20,966 bases of DNA, from positions 1-20,966 of the IMG/VR virus record IMGVR_UViG_3300033571_004201, one strand, 5' to 3'. Positions 7,436 to 16,113 of the stretch are shown here, piece by piece. The position numbers were made by a program, and so were the translations under genes. The notes beneath the pieces are model-generated. The model saw nothing but the letters and a program-made list of their open reading frames with translations. It made no database searches and was not told the DNA's origin. Every line of letters begins with the position of its first letter. The stretch's first letter is position 1. The stretch comes from a virus.

Positions 7436-8608
7436 ATGAAATACCCTTTGATGTCTGATAACGTTACAAGAGAAGATTTAGATTTGGTAATCGAACATCT
7501 AAAAAAAGACAATCCAAAACTTACTAATGGTCCTGAGTGCCGTGCTTTTGAACAAGCATGGAGCAAGTGGTTGGGTGTAAAGTATTCCGTGTTTGTAAAC
7601 TCAGGTGCTTCTGCTAATCTATTGTCAATGACAATGTTGAAGATCAAACATCCAGAAGGTGGTGAAGTTATTGTACCACCTTTCACGTGGGTATCTGATG
7701 TTGCTTCTATTCTTCAATGTGGTTTTACACCAGTGTTTGTTGATATTGATTTAGATACACTTGGTATGAACACCGAAGGTATTCTCAAAGCAGTCACACC
7801 AAAAACACGTGCTGTGTTTCTTACATACGCACAAGGTTTTGATTGCCTTACTGATGAACTTTTACTCAAACTTCGTGCGTTAAACATTCCATTGATTGAA
7901 GATGTATGTGAGTCGCATGGTGCTACACACAATAATCAACTGCTAGGTAGTTTTGGTTGGATGTCTAACTTCTCATTCTACTTTGCTCATCACATGTCCA
8001 CTATTGAAGGTGGTATGGTATGTACGAATGATCCAGAAGTATATCACACAGTTCGTATGCTTCGTTCACATGGTATGGTACGTGAATGTGACTCACCAGA
8101 AATGACTGAACAATACAAAGCAGAAAATCCAGAACTCAATCCAGATTTTATCTTTGCTTACCCAGCATACAATATGCGTAACACAGAAATTGGTGGCATA
8201 CTTGGACAAAATCAGTTGAAATATCTGGATGATAATGTTAAAATACGTAATGAGAATCTATTTTATTTCTTATCTAAATTAGATCAAAAGAAATATAAAG
8301 TAGATTTCAAGTTGGTAGGATGTAGTAACTATGCTTTCAATCTTGTATTACAACCTGAGTATGCTAACCCAGATTTTGTGAAAAGATTGATGGGTAAAAT
8401 GCGTGATAATGAAATCGAGTTTCGTCGTGGCTCTGCTGGTGGTGGTAATCAACTTCGTCAACCATATTTAAAATCGACATATGATGATTACTATCTAGAT
8501 TTTCCTAACACGGAGCACATGCATTTTTATGGCTTCTATATTGGAAATTATCCAACACTAAAGAAATCTGCAATAGATGAAATCGTTGACGTTTTAAATA
8601 GGGTATAA
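7436..8608 (+). CDS. DegT/DnrJ/EryC1 family protein with His replacing the PLP lysine (3-dehydrase-like)
   Basis: A 390-residue member of the sugar aminotransferase/dehydrase family that uses pyridoxal or pyridoxamine phosphate. Landmarks: FVNSGASANLLSM for phosphate binding, VIVPPFTWVSD, LIEDVCESHGA (the Asp contacting the cofactor ring), and SFYFAHHMSTIEGG. In ordinary aminotransferases the sixth residue of that last motif is the lysine forming the Schiff base; here it is H185. The same change defines the C-3 dehydrases RfbH/AscC (E1) and ColD, which remove the C-3 hydroxyl of a 4-keto-6-deoxy nucleotide sugar. A dehydrase rather than an aminotransferase is therefore the better reading. The ATG at 7436 has GGAG five bases upstream. 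The gene sits between the kinase and an SDR gene in the sugar cassette. Confidence 0.88.
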   Translation: MKYPLMSDNVTREDLDLVIEHLKKDNPKLTNGPECRAFEQAWSKWLGVKYSVFVNSGASANLLSMTMLKIKHPEGGEVIVPPFTWVSDVASILQCGFTPVFVDIDLDTLGMNTEGILKAVTPKTRAVFLTYAQGFDCLTDELLLKLRALNIPLIEDVCESHGATHNNQLLGSFGWMSNFSFYFAHHMSTIEGGMVCTNDPEVYHTVRMLRSHGMVRECDSPEMTEQYKAENPELNPDFIFAYPAYNMRNTEIGGILGQNQLKYLDDNVKIRNENLFYFLSKLDQKKYKVDFKLVGCSNYAFNLVLQPEYANPDFVKRLMGKMRDNEIEFRRGSAGGGNQLRQPYLKSTYDDYYLDFPNTEHMHFYGFYIGNYPTLKKSAIDEIVDVLNRV

Positions 8609-8609
8609 C

Positions 8610-9545
8610 ATGGAACAGTGGCGTGTATTAGTAACCGGTGGTGCTGGTTACATCGGAAGCATTTTGGTAGAGTATCTATTACAAATGAACTGTATAGTTA
8701 CAGTGATAGATAACTTCATGTTCAAACAAAATAGTTTGAATCATTTGTGTGAAAATAAAAATTTAAAGATTGTGAATGGTGACATTCGTAATCCAGAACA
8801 CATTGGTCCACTGTTGAGAAATGCCGACATTATTATTCCTCTTGCTGCTTTGGTTGGTGCTCCACTGTGTAATAAAGATGTAGTTGGAGCAGATACAACA
8901 AATAAAGAAGCTGTATTTTGGATGCTTGATCGTATCTCAAAAGAACAACGTATCATTATGCCAACTACCAATTCAGCGTATGGTACAAGCAGCGAAATCT
9001 GTACAGAAGATTCACCACTAAATCCTATCTCCAAATATGCCATTGATAAAGTAGCAGTTGAAGAAGTGTTGATGCAACGTGAGAACTCAATCAGCTATCG
9101 TTTAGCTACAGTGTTTGGTATGTCACCACGTATGCGTACTGACTTGCTCGTAAATGATTTGACTTACCGTGCTGTCAATGATGGTTATGTCGTTATCTTT
9201 GAAGGTCATTTTAAACGAAACTACATTCATGTTCGTGATGTATGTGAAGCATTTTTGCATGCCATCTATCAGTTTGAAGAAATGAAAGGCAACATCTATA
9301 ATGTCGGACTCTCTTCTGCGAACGTTTCAAAACTGGAACTCTGTGAAATTATCAAAGAACATGTACCTAACTTTACGATTGTTGAAGGTGATATCAAGCG
9401 GGATCCCGATCAAAGAAATTATATTGTTTCAAATGAAAAATTAGAAGCAACAGGTTGGATGCCGTATTATAGATTAGATGATGGTATTCAAGAACTCATC
9501 AAAGGTTACACATATCTTAAAAACAATATTCATGGTAATGTATAA
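8610..9545 (+). CDS. NAD-dependent epimerase/dehydratase (extended SDR)
   Basis: A 311-residue extended short-chain dehydrogenase/reductase of the nucleotide-sugar type. The dinucleotide-binding TGGAGYIG is at residues 9-16, the conserved NGDIRNPE follows the fourth strand, the catalytic Ser lies in TTNSAYG, and the Tyr/Lys pair is Y143 and K147 in YAIDK. Later RNYIHVRDVCEAF and NIYNVGLSS are typical of the substrate-binding part. Members are 4-epimerases, 4,6-dehydratases or 4-reductases; the sequence alone does not decide which, although the RNYIHVRDV segment is common in UDP-glucose 4-epimerase-like proteins. It follows the dehydrase-like gene by one base and its TAA shares a base with the ATG of gp55, so the sugar cassette runs directly into a core phage gene. 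Confidence 0.9.
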   Translation: MEQWRVLVTGGAGYIGSILVEYLLQMNCIVTVIDNFMFKQNSLNHLCENKNLKIVNGDIRNPEHIGPLLRNADIIIPLAALVGAPLCNKDVVGADTTNKEAVFWMLDRISKEQRIIMPTTNSAYGTSSEICTEDSPLNPISKYAIDKVAVEEVLMQRENSISYRLATVFGMSPRMRTDLLVNDLTYRAVNDGYVVIFEGHFKRNYIHVRDVCEAFLHAIYQFEEMKGNIYNVGLSSANVSKLELCEIIKEHVPNFTIVEGDIKRDPDQRNYIVSNEKLEATGWMPYYRLDDGIQELIKGYTYLKNNIHGNV

Positions 9546-10084
9546 TGGCAACTAAACACTATGTAAACAATGCTGATTTTTTAGCTGCTCTTGTTAAATA
9601 TCGTGATGATTGTAAATCAGCAAAAGAAAATAGCAAACCAGAACCAAAGATTCCAGATTATATTGGTGAGTGTTTTCTAAAGATTGCTGAACATCTATCA
9701 CGTAAGCCAAACTTTATTTCATATACTTACCGTGATGAAATGATATCTGATGGTGTAGAGAACTGTATTCAATACTTTCGTAACTTTGATCCAGACAAAT
9801 CTAATAATCCATTTGCTTACTTCACACAGATAATTTATTATGCTTTTCTGCGTAGAATTATGCGTGAAAAGAAACAACTGTATGTCAAGTACAAAGCTAC
9901 TCAACAGTTTGGAATGTTAGATGAAGGTGAGATGTATGAAGATGAAAATGGCAACATGAGACAATTTGAACTGTACGATAACATCTCCGAGTTCATTCAT
10001 AACTTTGAAGAAAATAAGAAAAAGAAAAAGGCAAAGAAGTCGGAAGGACTTGAACAGTTCTTAGATGATGATGTAGAATCATAG
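9545..10084 (+). CDS. 55: gp55-like late-transcription sigma factor
   Basis: A 179-residue protein matching T4 gp55 (185 residues), the small sigma factor that directs host RNA polymerase to TATAAATA late promoters together with the sliding clamp gp45. Near the N-terminus YVNNADFLAALVKY parallels YVNNKELLQAIIDW in T4; the central sigma region-2-like segment has YRDEMISDGVENCIQYFRNFD and NPFAYFTQIIYYAFLRRI, matching T4 residues up to its AFVQRI. The C-terminus has a Lys-rich tract and then GLEQFLDDD, resembling the hydrophobic/acidic clamp-binding tail of T4 gp55 (LDFLYE). The ATG overlaps the stop of the SDR gene by one base and no strong ribosome site is visible. The TATAAATA at 341-348 is a candidate target. 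Confidence 0.9.
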   Translation: MATKHYVNNADFLAALVKYRDDCKSAKENSKPEPKIPDYIGECFLKIAEHLSRKPNFISYTYRDEMISDGVENCIQYFRNFDPDKSNNPFAYFTQIIYYAFLRRIMREKKQLYVKYKATQQFGMLDEGEMYEDENGNMRQFELYDNISEFIHNFEENKKKKKAKKSEGLEQFLDDDVES

Positions 10085-10085
10085 T

Positions 10086-11153
10086 ATGAAGATATGCATA
10101 CTTGGTGATACACATTTTGGAATGCGTGGTGATTCTCTTGATTTTCATAAATACATTGAGAAGTTCTACGAGAACACGTTCTTTCCTTACCTAAAACAAA
10201 ATGGTATTACAACCGTTATACAACTTGGTGATCTATTCGACCGCCGTAAGTTTATTAACTTCAATTCACTCTATTTGTGCCGTAAATATTTCTTTGATAA
10301 ACTTAGAGAGAACAACATTGCGTTCATTACGCTTCTTGGCAACCACGATGTCGCATTCAAAAACACCCTAGAAGTAAACTCTTCACAACTGCTACTGAAT
10401 GAATATGATAATATTACTATATACGATTCTTTTGGTACAGTTAATCTTGACGGTATTGATATTGACATTATACCTTGGCTCTGCGATGACAACCAAGATG
10501 AAATCTTTGCTCAAATAAAATCTACTAAATCACAAATCTGCTTGGGGCATTTTGAACTTGATGGTTTTGAAATGGAACGTGGCGTTATTCATCATGGTGG
10601 GCTTGACAGAAACGTTCTAATGAAGTATGATGTAGTATTGTCTGGTCACTTTCATCACAAATCATCAGACGGTACTATTACCTATGTTGGTACACCATAT
10701 GAAATGACATGGTCCGATTACAATGATCCACGTGGCTTTCATATCTTTGATACGGCTACACGTGAAGCAGAGTTTGTACAGAATCCATATCGTATGTTTT
10801 ACAAATTAAATTATGATGATGAGCTTGAACATTTTTCAGAGCACTATCGTACATTTGATTACTCTGTATATGAAGGATCTTATGTCAAAGTGGTTGTGAA
10901 AAACAAATTAAATCCATTTCTATTTGATGTCGTGATAGACAATCTCTACAAAGCAAATGCAGCAGATATATCTGTGGTAGAAGATTTTACTGAGATAATT
11001 GCTAATGATGACGAGTTGATTGATCAAGCAGAAGATACTATGACAATTCTATCCAAGTACATAGACAATCTATCTTTGAATGTAGAGAATGATAAACTGA
11101 AGAGCTTAATGCGTGAACTGTACGTAGAAGCCTTGAACACTGAGATTGAATGA
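10086..11153 (+). CDS. 47: gp47-like recombination nuclease subunit (SbcD/Mre11 family)
   Basis: A 355-residue metallophosphoesterase, the nuclease partner in the T4 gp46/gp47 complex that resects double-strand ends to start recombination-dependent replication. The metal ligands are all visible: GDTHFGMRG with D8 and H10, QLGDLFD with D49, the LLGNHD motif at residues 84-88, GHFE, and SGHFHH near residue 195. The length and motif order agree with the SbcD/Mre11 family. It begins one base after the gp55 stop and its own stop overlaps the gp46 start in ATGA, consistent with coupled synthesis of the two subunits. Confidence 0.93.
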   Translation: MKICILGDTHFGMRGDSLDFHKYIEKFYENTFFPYLKQNGITTVIQLGDLFDRRKFINFNSLYLCRKYFFDKLRENNIAFITLLGNHDVAFKNTLEVNSSQLLLNEYDNITIYDSFGTVNLDGIDIDIIPWLCDDNQDEIFAQIKSTKSQICLGHFELDGFEMERGVIHHGGLDRNVLMKYDVVLSGHFHHKSSDGTITYVGTPYEMTWSDYNDPRGFHIFDTATREAEFVQNPYRMFYKLNYDDELEHFSEHYRTFDYSVYEGSYVKVVVKNKLNPFLFDVVIDNLYKANAADISVVEDFTEIIANDDELIDQAEDTMTILSKYIDNLSLNVENDKLKSLMRELYVEALNTEIE

Positions 11154-12856
11154 TAGTATTTAAAACTTTGCGATGGAAGAATCTTCTATCTACTGGTAAC
11201 TATTTCACCGAAATAAAATTAAACGAGAACGCCAACACTCTGATTGTTGGTACAAATGGCTCAGGTAAATCAACAATGCTTGACGCTCTTTGTTTTTCTT
11301 TGTTTGGTAAACCATTTCGTAACATCAACAAGCCTAATCTCCTAAATAGTATTAATGGTAAAGATTGTGTTGTTGAAGTTGAGTTTACTATTGGTAATCG
11401 TGAGTACAAGATTGTTCGTGGTATCAAACCAAACATCTTTCAGATTTACCAAGATTCAGTTTTGCTGAATCAAGATGCGGCTGCTAGAGACTATCAAGAC
11501 TACCTAGAGAAGTTTGTTCTCAAACTAAACTATAAGTCTTTTACGCAGATCGTTATTCTTGGTTCAGCATCCTTTACTCCGTTCATGCAGTTATCTGCTG
11601 CTGATCGTAGAACTATTATTGAAGATTTATTAGACATTCAAATCTTTTCTACCATGAATGGTTTGGTGAAAGATAGAATCGCAAACAATAAAGATTTGTT
11701 ATTAGAAAAGAAAAGTGAAATTGAACTTGCGAAACAAAGATACGATCTTAAAAAAGAACACCACGAAAAGATTAGTCAAAACAATGACGAAAAGGTAAAA
11801 GAGTATGAGAAAGAGATACAAAGTTGCAGAGAAACCATACGCACCTTATGTGGAGAGGTTGACGACTTGGAAGGAAGGAAACAAAGTCTCACTGAGATAT
11901 GCTCAAAGATTCCTGAAACTGAAAAGAAGATTGCTTCGTTTAAAAAAGTTGAATCGCAAATTGAAAGCAAGATATCCAAAGTGGGAACAGATAGAGAGTT
12001 CTATGAACACAATACTGATTGCCCAACCTGTAGGCAAGCCATTACCTTGGAGTCTAAAGAACGGCACATGGGCGAACTACTATCGAAACAACAGGAACTT
12101 TCTATTGGGTTAGAAGAATTACAAACAAAAATATCAACGCATGAAGGTCTGCTGAGAGTGATGCGTGGTGAAGAAAAAGAATTATCTAATGTTCGTATTC
12201 AATTAGCCACAACAAACACAAGCATCAACTCTTTGAACACTACGATTTCTAGACTTGAAAAAGAAATTAGAGAATTACAGGAAGATAATTCTAATATAGA
12301 TCAAACCGAACTGAATACATTAGAAACACATATCAAACAAGCACAAGCTGAATTGAAACAGTTGATCGATGACCGTGCTTATTATGATGCTGCTTCGTTG
12401 TTGCTCAAAGACACTGGCATCAAAACCAATATCGTCAAACAATATTTACCAGTAATCAATAAGTTGGTGAACAAATACTTGACAAGCTTAGACTTCTTTG
12501 TTAATTTTAATCTTGATGAAGCATTCAAAGAAACAATCAAGTCCCGTCACCGTGATGACTTCAGTTACCATAACTTTTCTGAAGGTGAAAAGCAACGTAT
12601 TGACATGGCACTGATGCTCACATGGAGAGCAGTGGCTAAGTTGAAGAACTCTACCAATACCAATCTACTGATACTAGATGAAGTGTTTGATTCAAGCCTA
12701 GATAATAATGGTACAGAAGAACTAATGAAGATATTACATTCATTAGAAGATGCTAATCTGTTTGTTATCAGCCATAAAGGTGATATACTTCAAGATAAAT
12801 TTGCGAACACAATTAAATTTGATAAGGTAAAAAACTTTTCGAGGATAGTGAAATGA
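11150..12856 (+). CDS. 46: gp46-like recombination nuclease ATPase (SbcC/Rad50 family)
   Basis: A 568-residue SMC-like ATPase that pairs with gp47. Walker A GTNGSGKST is at residues 34-42, followed by a long charged coiled coil (roughly 175-425) interrupted near its middle by a zinc hook, DCPTCRQA, with C291 and C294. The C-terminal ATPase half has the ABC signature FSEGEKQRID at about 476-485, Walker B LLILDEVFD with D510 and E511, and the switch His in VISHKGD. Organisation and length are as in T4 gp46 (560 residues). Start and stop both overlap neighbours by ATGA, placing it in the middle of a coupled string running from gp47 into the deformylase gene. Confidence 0.94.
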   Translation: MIVFKTLRWKNLLSTGNYFTEIKLNENANTLIVGTNGSGKSTMLDALCFSLFGKPFRNINKPNLLNSINGKDCVVEVEFTIGNREYKIVRGIKPNIFQIYQDSVLLNQDAAARDYQDYLEKFVLKLNYKSFTQIVILGSASFTPFMQLSAADRRTIIEDLLDIQIFSTMNGLVKDRIANNKDLLLEKKSEIELAKQRYDLKKEHHEKISQNNDEKVKEYEKEIQSCRETIRTLCGEVDDLEGRKQSLTEICSKIPETEKKIASFKKVESQIESKISKVGTDREFYEHNTDCPTCRQAITLESKERHMGELLSKQQELSIGLEELQTKISTHEGLLRVMRGEEKELSNVRIQLATTNTSINSLNTTISRLEKEIRELQEDNSNIDQTELNTLETHIKQAQAELKQLIDDRAYYDAASLLLKDTGIKTNIVKQYLPVINKLVNKYLTSLDFFVNFNLDEAFKETIKSRHRDDFSYHNFSEGEKQRIDMALMLTWRAVAKLKNSTNTNLLILDEVFDSSLDNNGTEELMKILHSLEDANLFVISHKGDILQDKFANTIKFDKVKNFSRIVK

Positions 12857-13443
12857 GTGAGATATTAACAATTGATACATCTGCTGGTGTACAACAAGTA
12901 GAAAGAGTTGACCCACTACAAATTTTTGGTGAAGATTATTTTATGCTTGGGCAAAAAATGCCAGAATATACTGGTGGATTTCCAGCACCAGCATTAGTTA
13001 ATTTAGCCAAACGATTGAAGATGACTATGAAACTTTATTCTGGTCTTGGTCTTTCTGCTAATCAGTGTGGTGTTGCTGAGAGGATGTTTGTGATGGGTAC
13101 TGATGAGTTTCAAGTTGTCTGTATCAATCCAAAAGTTATAGCACAAGGTGAAATAGTAAAAGACAAAGAAGGATGTTTATCGTTTCCAGGTTTGTTTCTT
13201 AACGTTGACCGACCACAGTGGATTGAAGTTGAGTTTACCGATGAGTTTGGTGACGTAAAGCAAGCAAGACTTGATGGCTTATCTGCTCGTTGTTTCTTAC
13301 ATGAGCTTGACCACCTCAATGGAATAAGATATACTGAACATGTTAAACCTCTTGCTCTAAAAATGGCAAGACAAAAAGCAAACAAGTTGGTGAAGAAGAT
13401 CATCAGGAGAAACAAAAATGAAAGATTGGCAGCACGGGTATGA
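12853..13443 (+). CDS. def: Peptide deformylase
   Basis: A 196-residue peptide deformylase, which removes the formyl group from the N-terminal methionine of new proteins. All three catalytic motifs are present: GLGLSANQ (residues 64-71), EGCLS with metal ligand C108, and HELDH with H150 and H154 and catalytic E151. It is therefore probably active. Phage-borne deformylases are known from aquatic phages and are thought to speed processing of host or phage proteins during infection. The length is slightly above usual, with a short N-terminal extension before the first helix and a Lys/Arg-rich C-terminal tail. It starts within the gp46 stop (ATGA) and overlaps the next gene by 26 bases. Confidence 0.93.
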   Translation: MSEILTIDTSAGVQQVERVDPLQIFGEDYFMLGQKMPEYTGGFPAPALVNLAKRLKMTMKLYSGLGLSANQCGVAERMFVMGTDEFQVVCINPKVIAQGEIVKDKEGCLSFPGLFLNVDRPQWIEVEFTDEFGDVKQARLDGLSARCFLHELDHLNGIRYTEHVKPLALKMARQKANKLVKKIIRRNKNERLAARV

Positions 13444-14515
13444 ACTTGATTACTTGAAAGATTTAGAAAAGAGATACGCTCGTTATAATTCTTTTACCTA
13501 TTCTCCATTTGCTCAAGTAAAAAAGAATACCATAGCAGAAGGTTTACACAAAAAAACACTTCATGTTCTGTGGGAAGATTCAATCTTAGATATAACACAC
13601 GTTAAATCAAAAGGCAATATTACGATGCATGGTGACACTGTTATCGGTGTCAAACAAAAAGGCGATGTTGTATTCTCCAAACTTAATGGTGATCCTAAGA
13701 TATTGGATATGGAAATAAGAAAATACAATCAAGACGCTTGGATGTATGTGTGGGCAGAAGATCCGATCATGAATGAGTTTGCCGAATCTATAGGCTTCTG
13801 TAAAGTTGCGCCGAAGATTACCTCTTTTGGTGAGATGTATATGATATACTATCGTGGAAGAAAGAGAGTTTTTCCAAAGTATGATATGGCAGAACTACAA
13901 AGTATATGTAAGATTCAAGATGTTGATGTATCATTGATCGATAAGATTGCTGAAAGATTGAATCAGTTACCACAGTTCACAAATCATTATAGCAACTACA
14001 ATAAAGATAAATCTTGGTCAGCATTGTCTCTGCGTGGTTACACTGCTGACCCTGCGTTCATTACAAAACCAATTGAGATGAATGATAAGTGGAAAGAAGA
14101 ACACAAAGAAGTTCAATTTGAATTACAGGACACATCTTTATATGAAAAATTCCCAGAGGTACGTGAACTGATCAAACCATTTGGAACAAATGTACACCGA
14201 GTTAGATTTATGAAGTTGAAACCTAATGGTGGTGAACTTGATAGACACACAGATCAAGTTGATCCTGATTCTGGTGGTACACTTGGTAAGCTTGCTCGTT
14301 TACATTTTCCAATTAAAACGAATGATAAAATGATGTTCACTGTATGGCATACAGATGGAACACCTAGATATGTGCACATGAAGAAAGGTGAGTGCTGGTT
14401 TTTAGACACACGCAAACCACATAAAGCAGTCAATGGTGGTGACGAAGAACGTATTCATCTTGTGGTGGACGTTATAACAGAAAAAAATTTACATGATAAA
14501 ATAGTTGAGATATGA
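13418..14515 (+). CDS. Aspartyl/asparaginyl beta-hydroxylase-like 2-oxoglutarate oxygenase with extra N-terminal domain
   Basis: A 365-residue protein whose C-terminal half (about 190-355) is an Fe(II)/2-oxoglutarate dioxygenase of the aspartyl/asparaginyl hydroxylase group. The iron triad is H277 and D279 in RHTDQ and H335 in KPHKAVNGG; R345 in EERIHLVVDV is the expected 2-oxoglutarate anchor ten residues later. The N-terminal 170 residues are a separate domain ending in WMYVWAEDP, FAESIGFCKV and EMYMIYYRG, which looks somewhat like the last part of a GNAT fold; that is only an impression. Substrate unknown: the family acts on protein side chains, but the direct overlap (ATGA) with a DNA-methylase-like gene raises a link with DNA modification. 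AGGAG eight bases before the ATG supports the start. Confidence 0.82.
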   Translation: MKDWQHGYELDYLKDLEKRYARYNSFTYSPFAQVKKNTIAEGLHKKTLHVLWEDSILDITHVKSKGNITMHGDTVIGVKQKGDVVFSKLNGDPKILDMEIRKYNQDAWMYVWAEDPIMNEFAESIGFCKVAPKITSFGEMYMIYYRGRKRVFPKYDMAELQSICKIQDVDVSLIDKIAERLNQLPQFTNHYSNYNKDKSWSALSLRGYTADPAFITKPIEMNDKWKEEHKEVQFELQDTSLYEKFPEVRELIKPFGTNVHRVRFMKLKPNGGELDRHTDQVDPDSGGTLGKLARLHFPIKTNDKMMFTVWHTDGTPRYVHMKKGECWFLDTRKPHKAVNGGDEERIHLVVDVITEKNLHDKIVEI

Positions 14516-16113
14516 AATATTTTTATGAAAGAAACACAGAGTTTTTGAACTCTGAATTCAATAAAAAATTTGAAGAAATATTATGGATGTCCAAAGACGA
14601 ATTTCGTGAATGGATTATTGGCTTACGCAAAATGATTGTACACAATTGGGATGTGAACGGTCAACCTCCACGTGTAGGTGCCAATGAAACAGAAATCGTT
14701 GAGCAATTTAATCAGATGACTTCATTTCCAGTATGGAAGTTTGAAGAGACTGATGAACTGACAAATGAAAAAGATGTGATTCGAAACACAAGTCTAATTG
14801 GTAACGCAGTTAATCAATGGTTTCCAACCATGATGAAAACTAAAATCAATTACACAAAGAATCATGAGAATGCTAAATCAATTTATGATTATTTTGCTAG
14901 AGATGATTTGCTAGAAAACTTTTTGACTTATGCTTCACGACATTTTAAACGTGATTCTTTTTACCATTATTCTTCACCTATTCGATTGAATCAAAAAATC
15001 GAAATAGGTTCTCTTGTATTCATGCCTAAAACAGCAGAAGAGTTTGTTGAATGGTTTGAAACCAAAGCACGTAATTTTGGTACTCATGATTACTGGTTAG
15101 ATCAATTTTCAAATGACAACGAAGATGGTGAGTACACTGGCTACCTAAATCATTTAGACTATCTCAAAGAAAAAAAAGAACTGTTAATCAAACGTGATGA
15201 CATAGAGAGACTTGGTGTTCCTGCTCAATGTCTAACAAATATCGACGCAACTCATTATAAGAAAGGTGTTGATACTTTTCGTATACGTTTGTTTGAAAAA
15301 GAACAGAAAATATTTCCAGTAGGATTTAAAGCTTTCCGTGTGTCGTTCTGTCAGTATGCGGTCAATTTTCCTCCATTAACAGCCAAATACTTGTACGAAC
15401 GATACACGGAGCCTTTTAAGAATCAGCAACAGATTAACATCTATGACCCATCAGCAGGTTGGGGTGGGCGTCTGATTGGTGCTATGTCTATTGACGATGA
15501 ACGAAACATTAATTATATTGGAACCGATCCTAACACAGATCACAATACAGATGATGGGCGCACAAAGTATCATCAGGTAGCAGATTTTTTCAACACAAAA
15601 ACATATCGTGCTTACGGTTTGTTTCCTAAGACACACACATACGAAATCTTTCAGCATGGCTCTGAAGAGATACACAAAGACCCAGCGTTTCAAAAGTATA
15701 AAGGTGAGATAGATTTAATCTTTACTTCACCACCGTACTTTGCTAAAGAAGCATACTCAGATGACCCTGAGCAATCATACAAAAAGTTTTCTAGTTATGA
15801 TTTATGGCGTGATGGTTTTCTACGTCAAACATTGGAAACTTGCTATGAGTATCTAAGAAATGATAGATACCTATTGTGGAATATTGCTGATGTAATTTTC
15901 GATAAAGAGTCTTTACCTTTGGAACAAGATTCAATTGACATTCTTACTGGTTTGGGTATGATATATAAAGGCAAGTTAAAAATGGCATTGGCATCTATGC
16001 CAGGCAGCAATCGTGTTGACCCAGATACAGGCTTACCGAATACCAAAAACTTCTGTAAAGTCAATAACATGTGGTTAAAATACGAACCGATATTTGTATT
16101 TTATAAACCTTGA
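14512..16113 (+). CDS. DNA-methyltransferase-like protein with large N-terminal extension
   Basis: A 533-residue protein whose last ~230 residues are a SAM-dependent amino-methyltransferase domain: the SAM-binding motif DPSAGWGGRLIGA at about 313-325, an acidic residue after the next strand in YIGTDPN, and the catalytic TSPPYF at about 404-409. The motif order (SAM-binding first, catalytic second) with TSPPY suggests methylation of an exocyclic amino group of adenine or cytosine. The first ~300 residues have no motif I recognise; they are charged and aromatic and may hold target recognition. No cognate restriction enzyme is seen nearby, so the role is more likely protection of phage DNA or hypermodification. 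It starts in the stop of the oxygenase gene and is followed by a strong promoter that begins at its last bases. Confidence 0.83.
   Translation: MKYFYERNTEFLNSEFNKKFEEILWMSKDEFREWIIGLRKMIVHNWDVNGQPPRVGANETEIVEQFNQMTSFPVWKFEETDELTNEKDVIRNTSLIGNAVNQWFPTMMKTKINYTKNHENAKSIYDYFARDDLLENFLTYASRHFKRDSFYHYSSPIRLNQKIEIGSLVFMPKTAEEFVEWFETKARNFGTHDYWLDQFSNDNEDGEYTGYLNHLDYLKEKKELLIKRDDIERLGVPAQCLTNIDATHYKKGVDTFRIRLFEKEQKIFPVGFKAFRVSFCQYAVNFPPLTAKYLYERYTEPFKNQQQINIYDPSAGWGGRLIGAMSIDDERNINYIGTDPNTDHNTDDGRTKYHQVADFFNTKTYRAYGLFPKTHTYEIFQHGSEEIHKDPAFQKYKGEIDLIFTSPPYFAKEAYSDDPEQSYKKFSSYDLWRDGFLRQTLETCYEYLRNDRYLLWNIADVIFDKESLPLEQDSIDILTGLGMIYKGKLKMALASMPGSNRVDPDTGLPNTKNFCKVNNMWLKYEPIFVFYKP

Noticed and set aside
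10147-10153. ATAAATA-like late promoter inside gp47
   Set aside because: Only a partial match to TATAAATA, inside coding sequence and not followed by a gene start.
12479-12507. TTGACA inside gp46 as a promoter
   Set aside because: The hexamer 17 bases downstream is TAATTT, a poor -10, and it is within an essential coding region with no gene start nearby.
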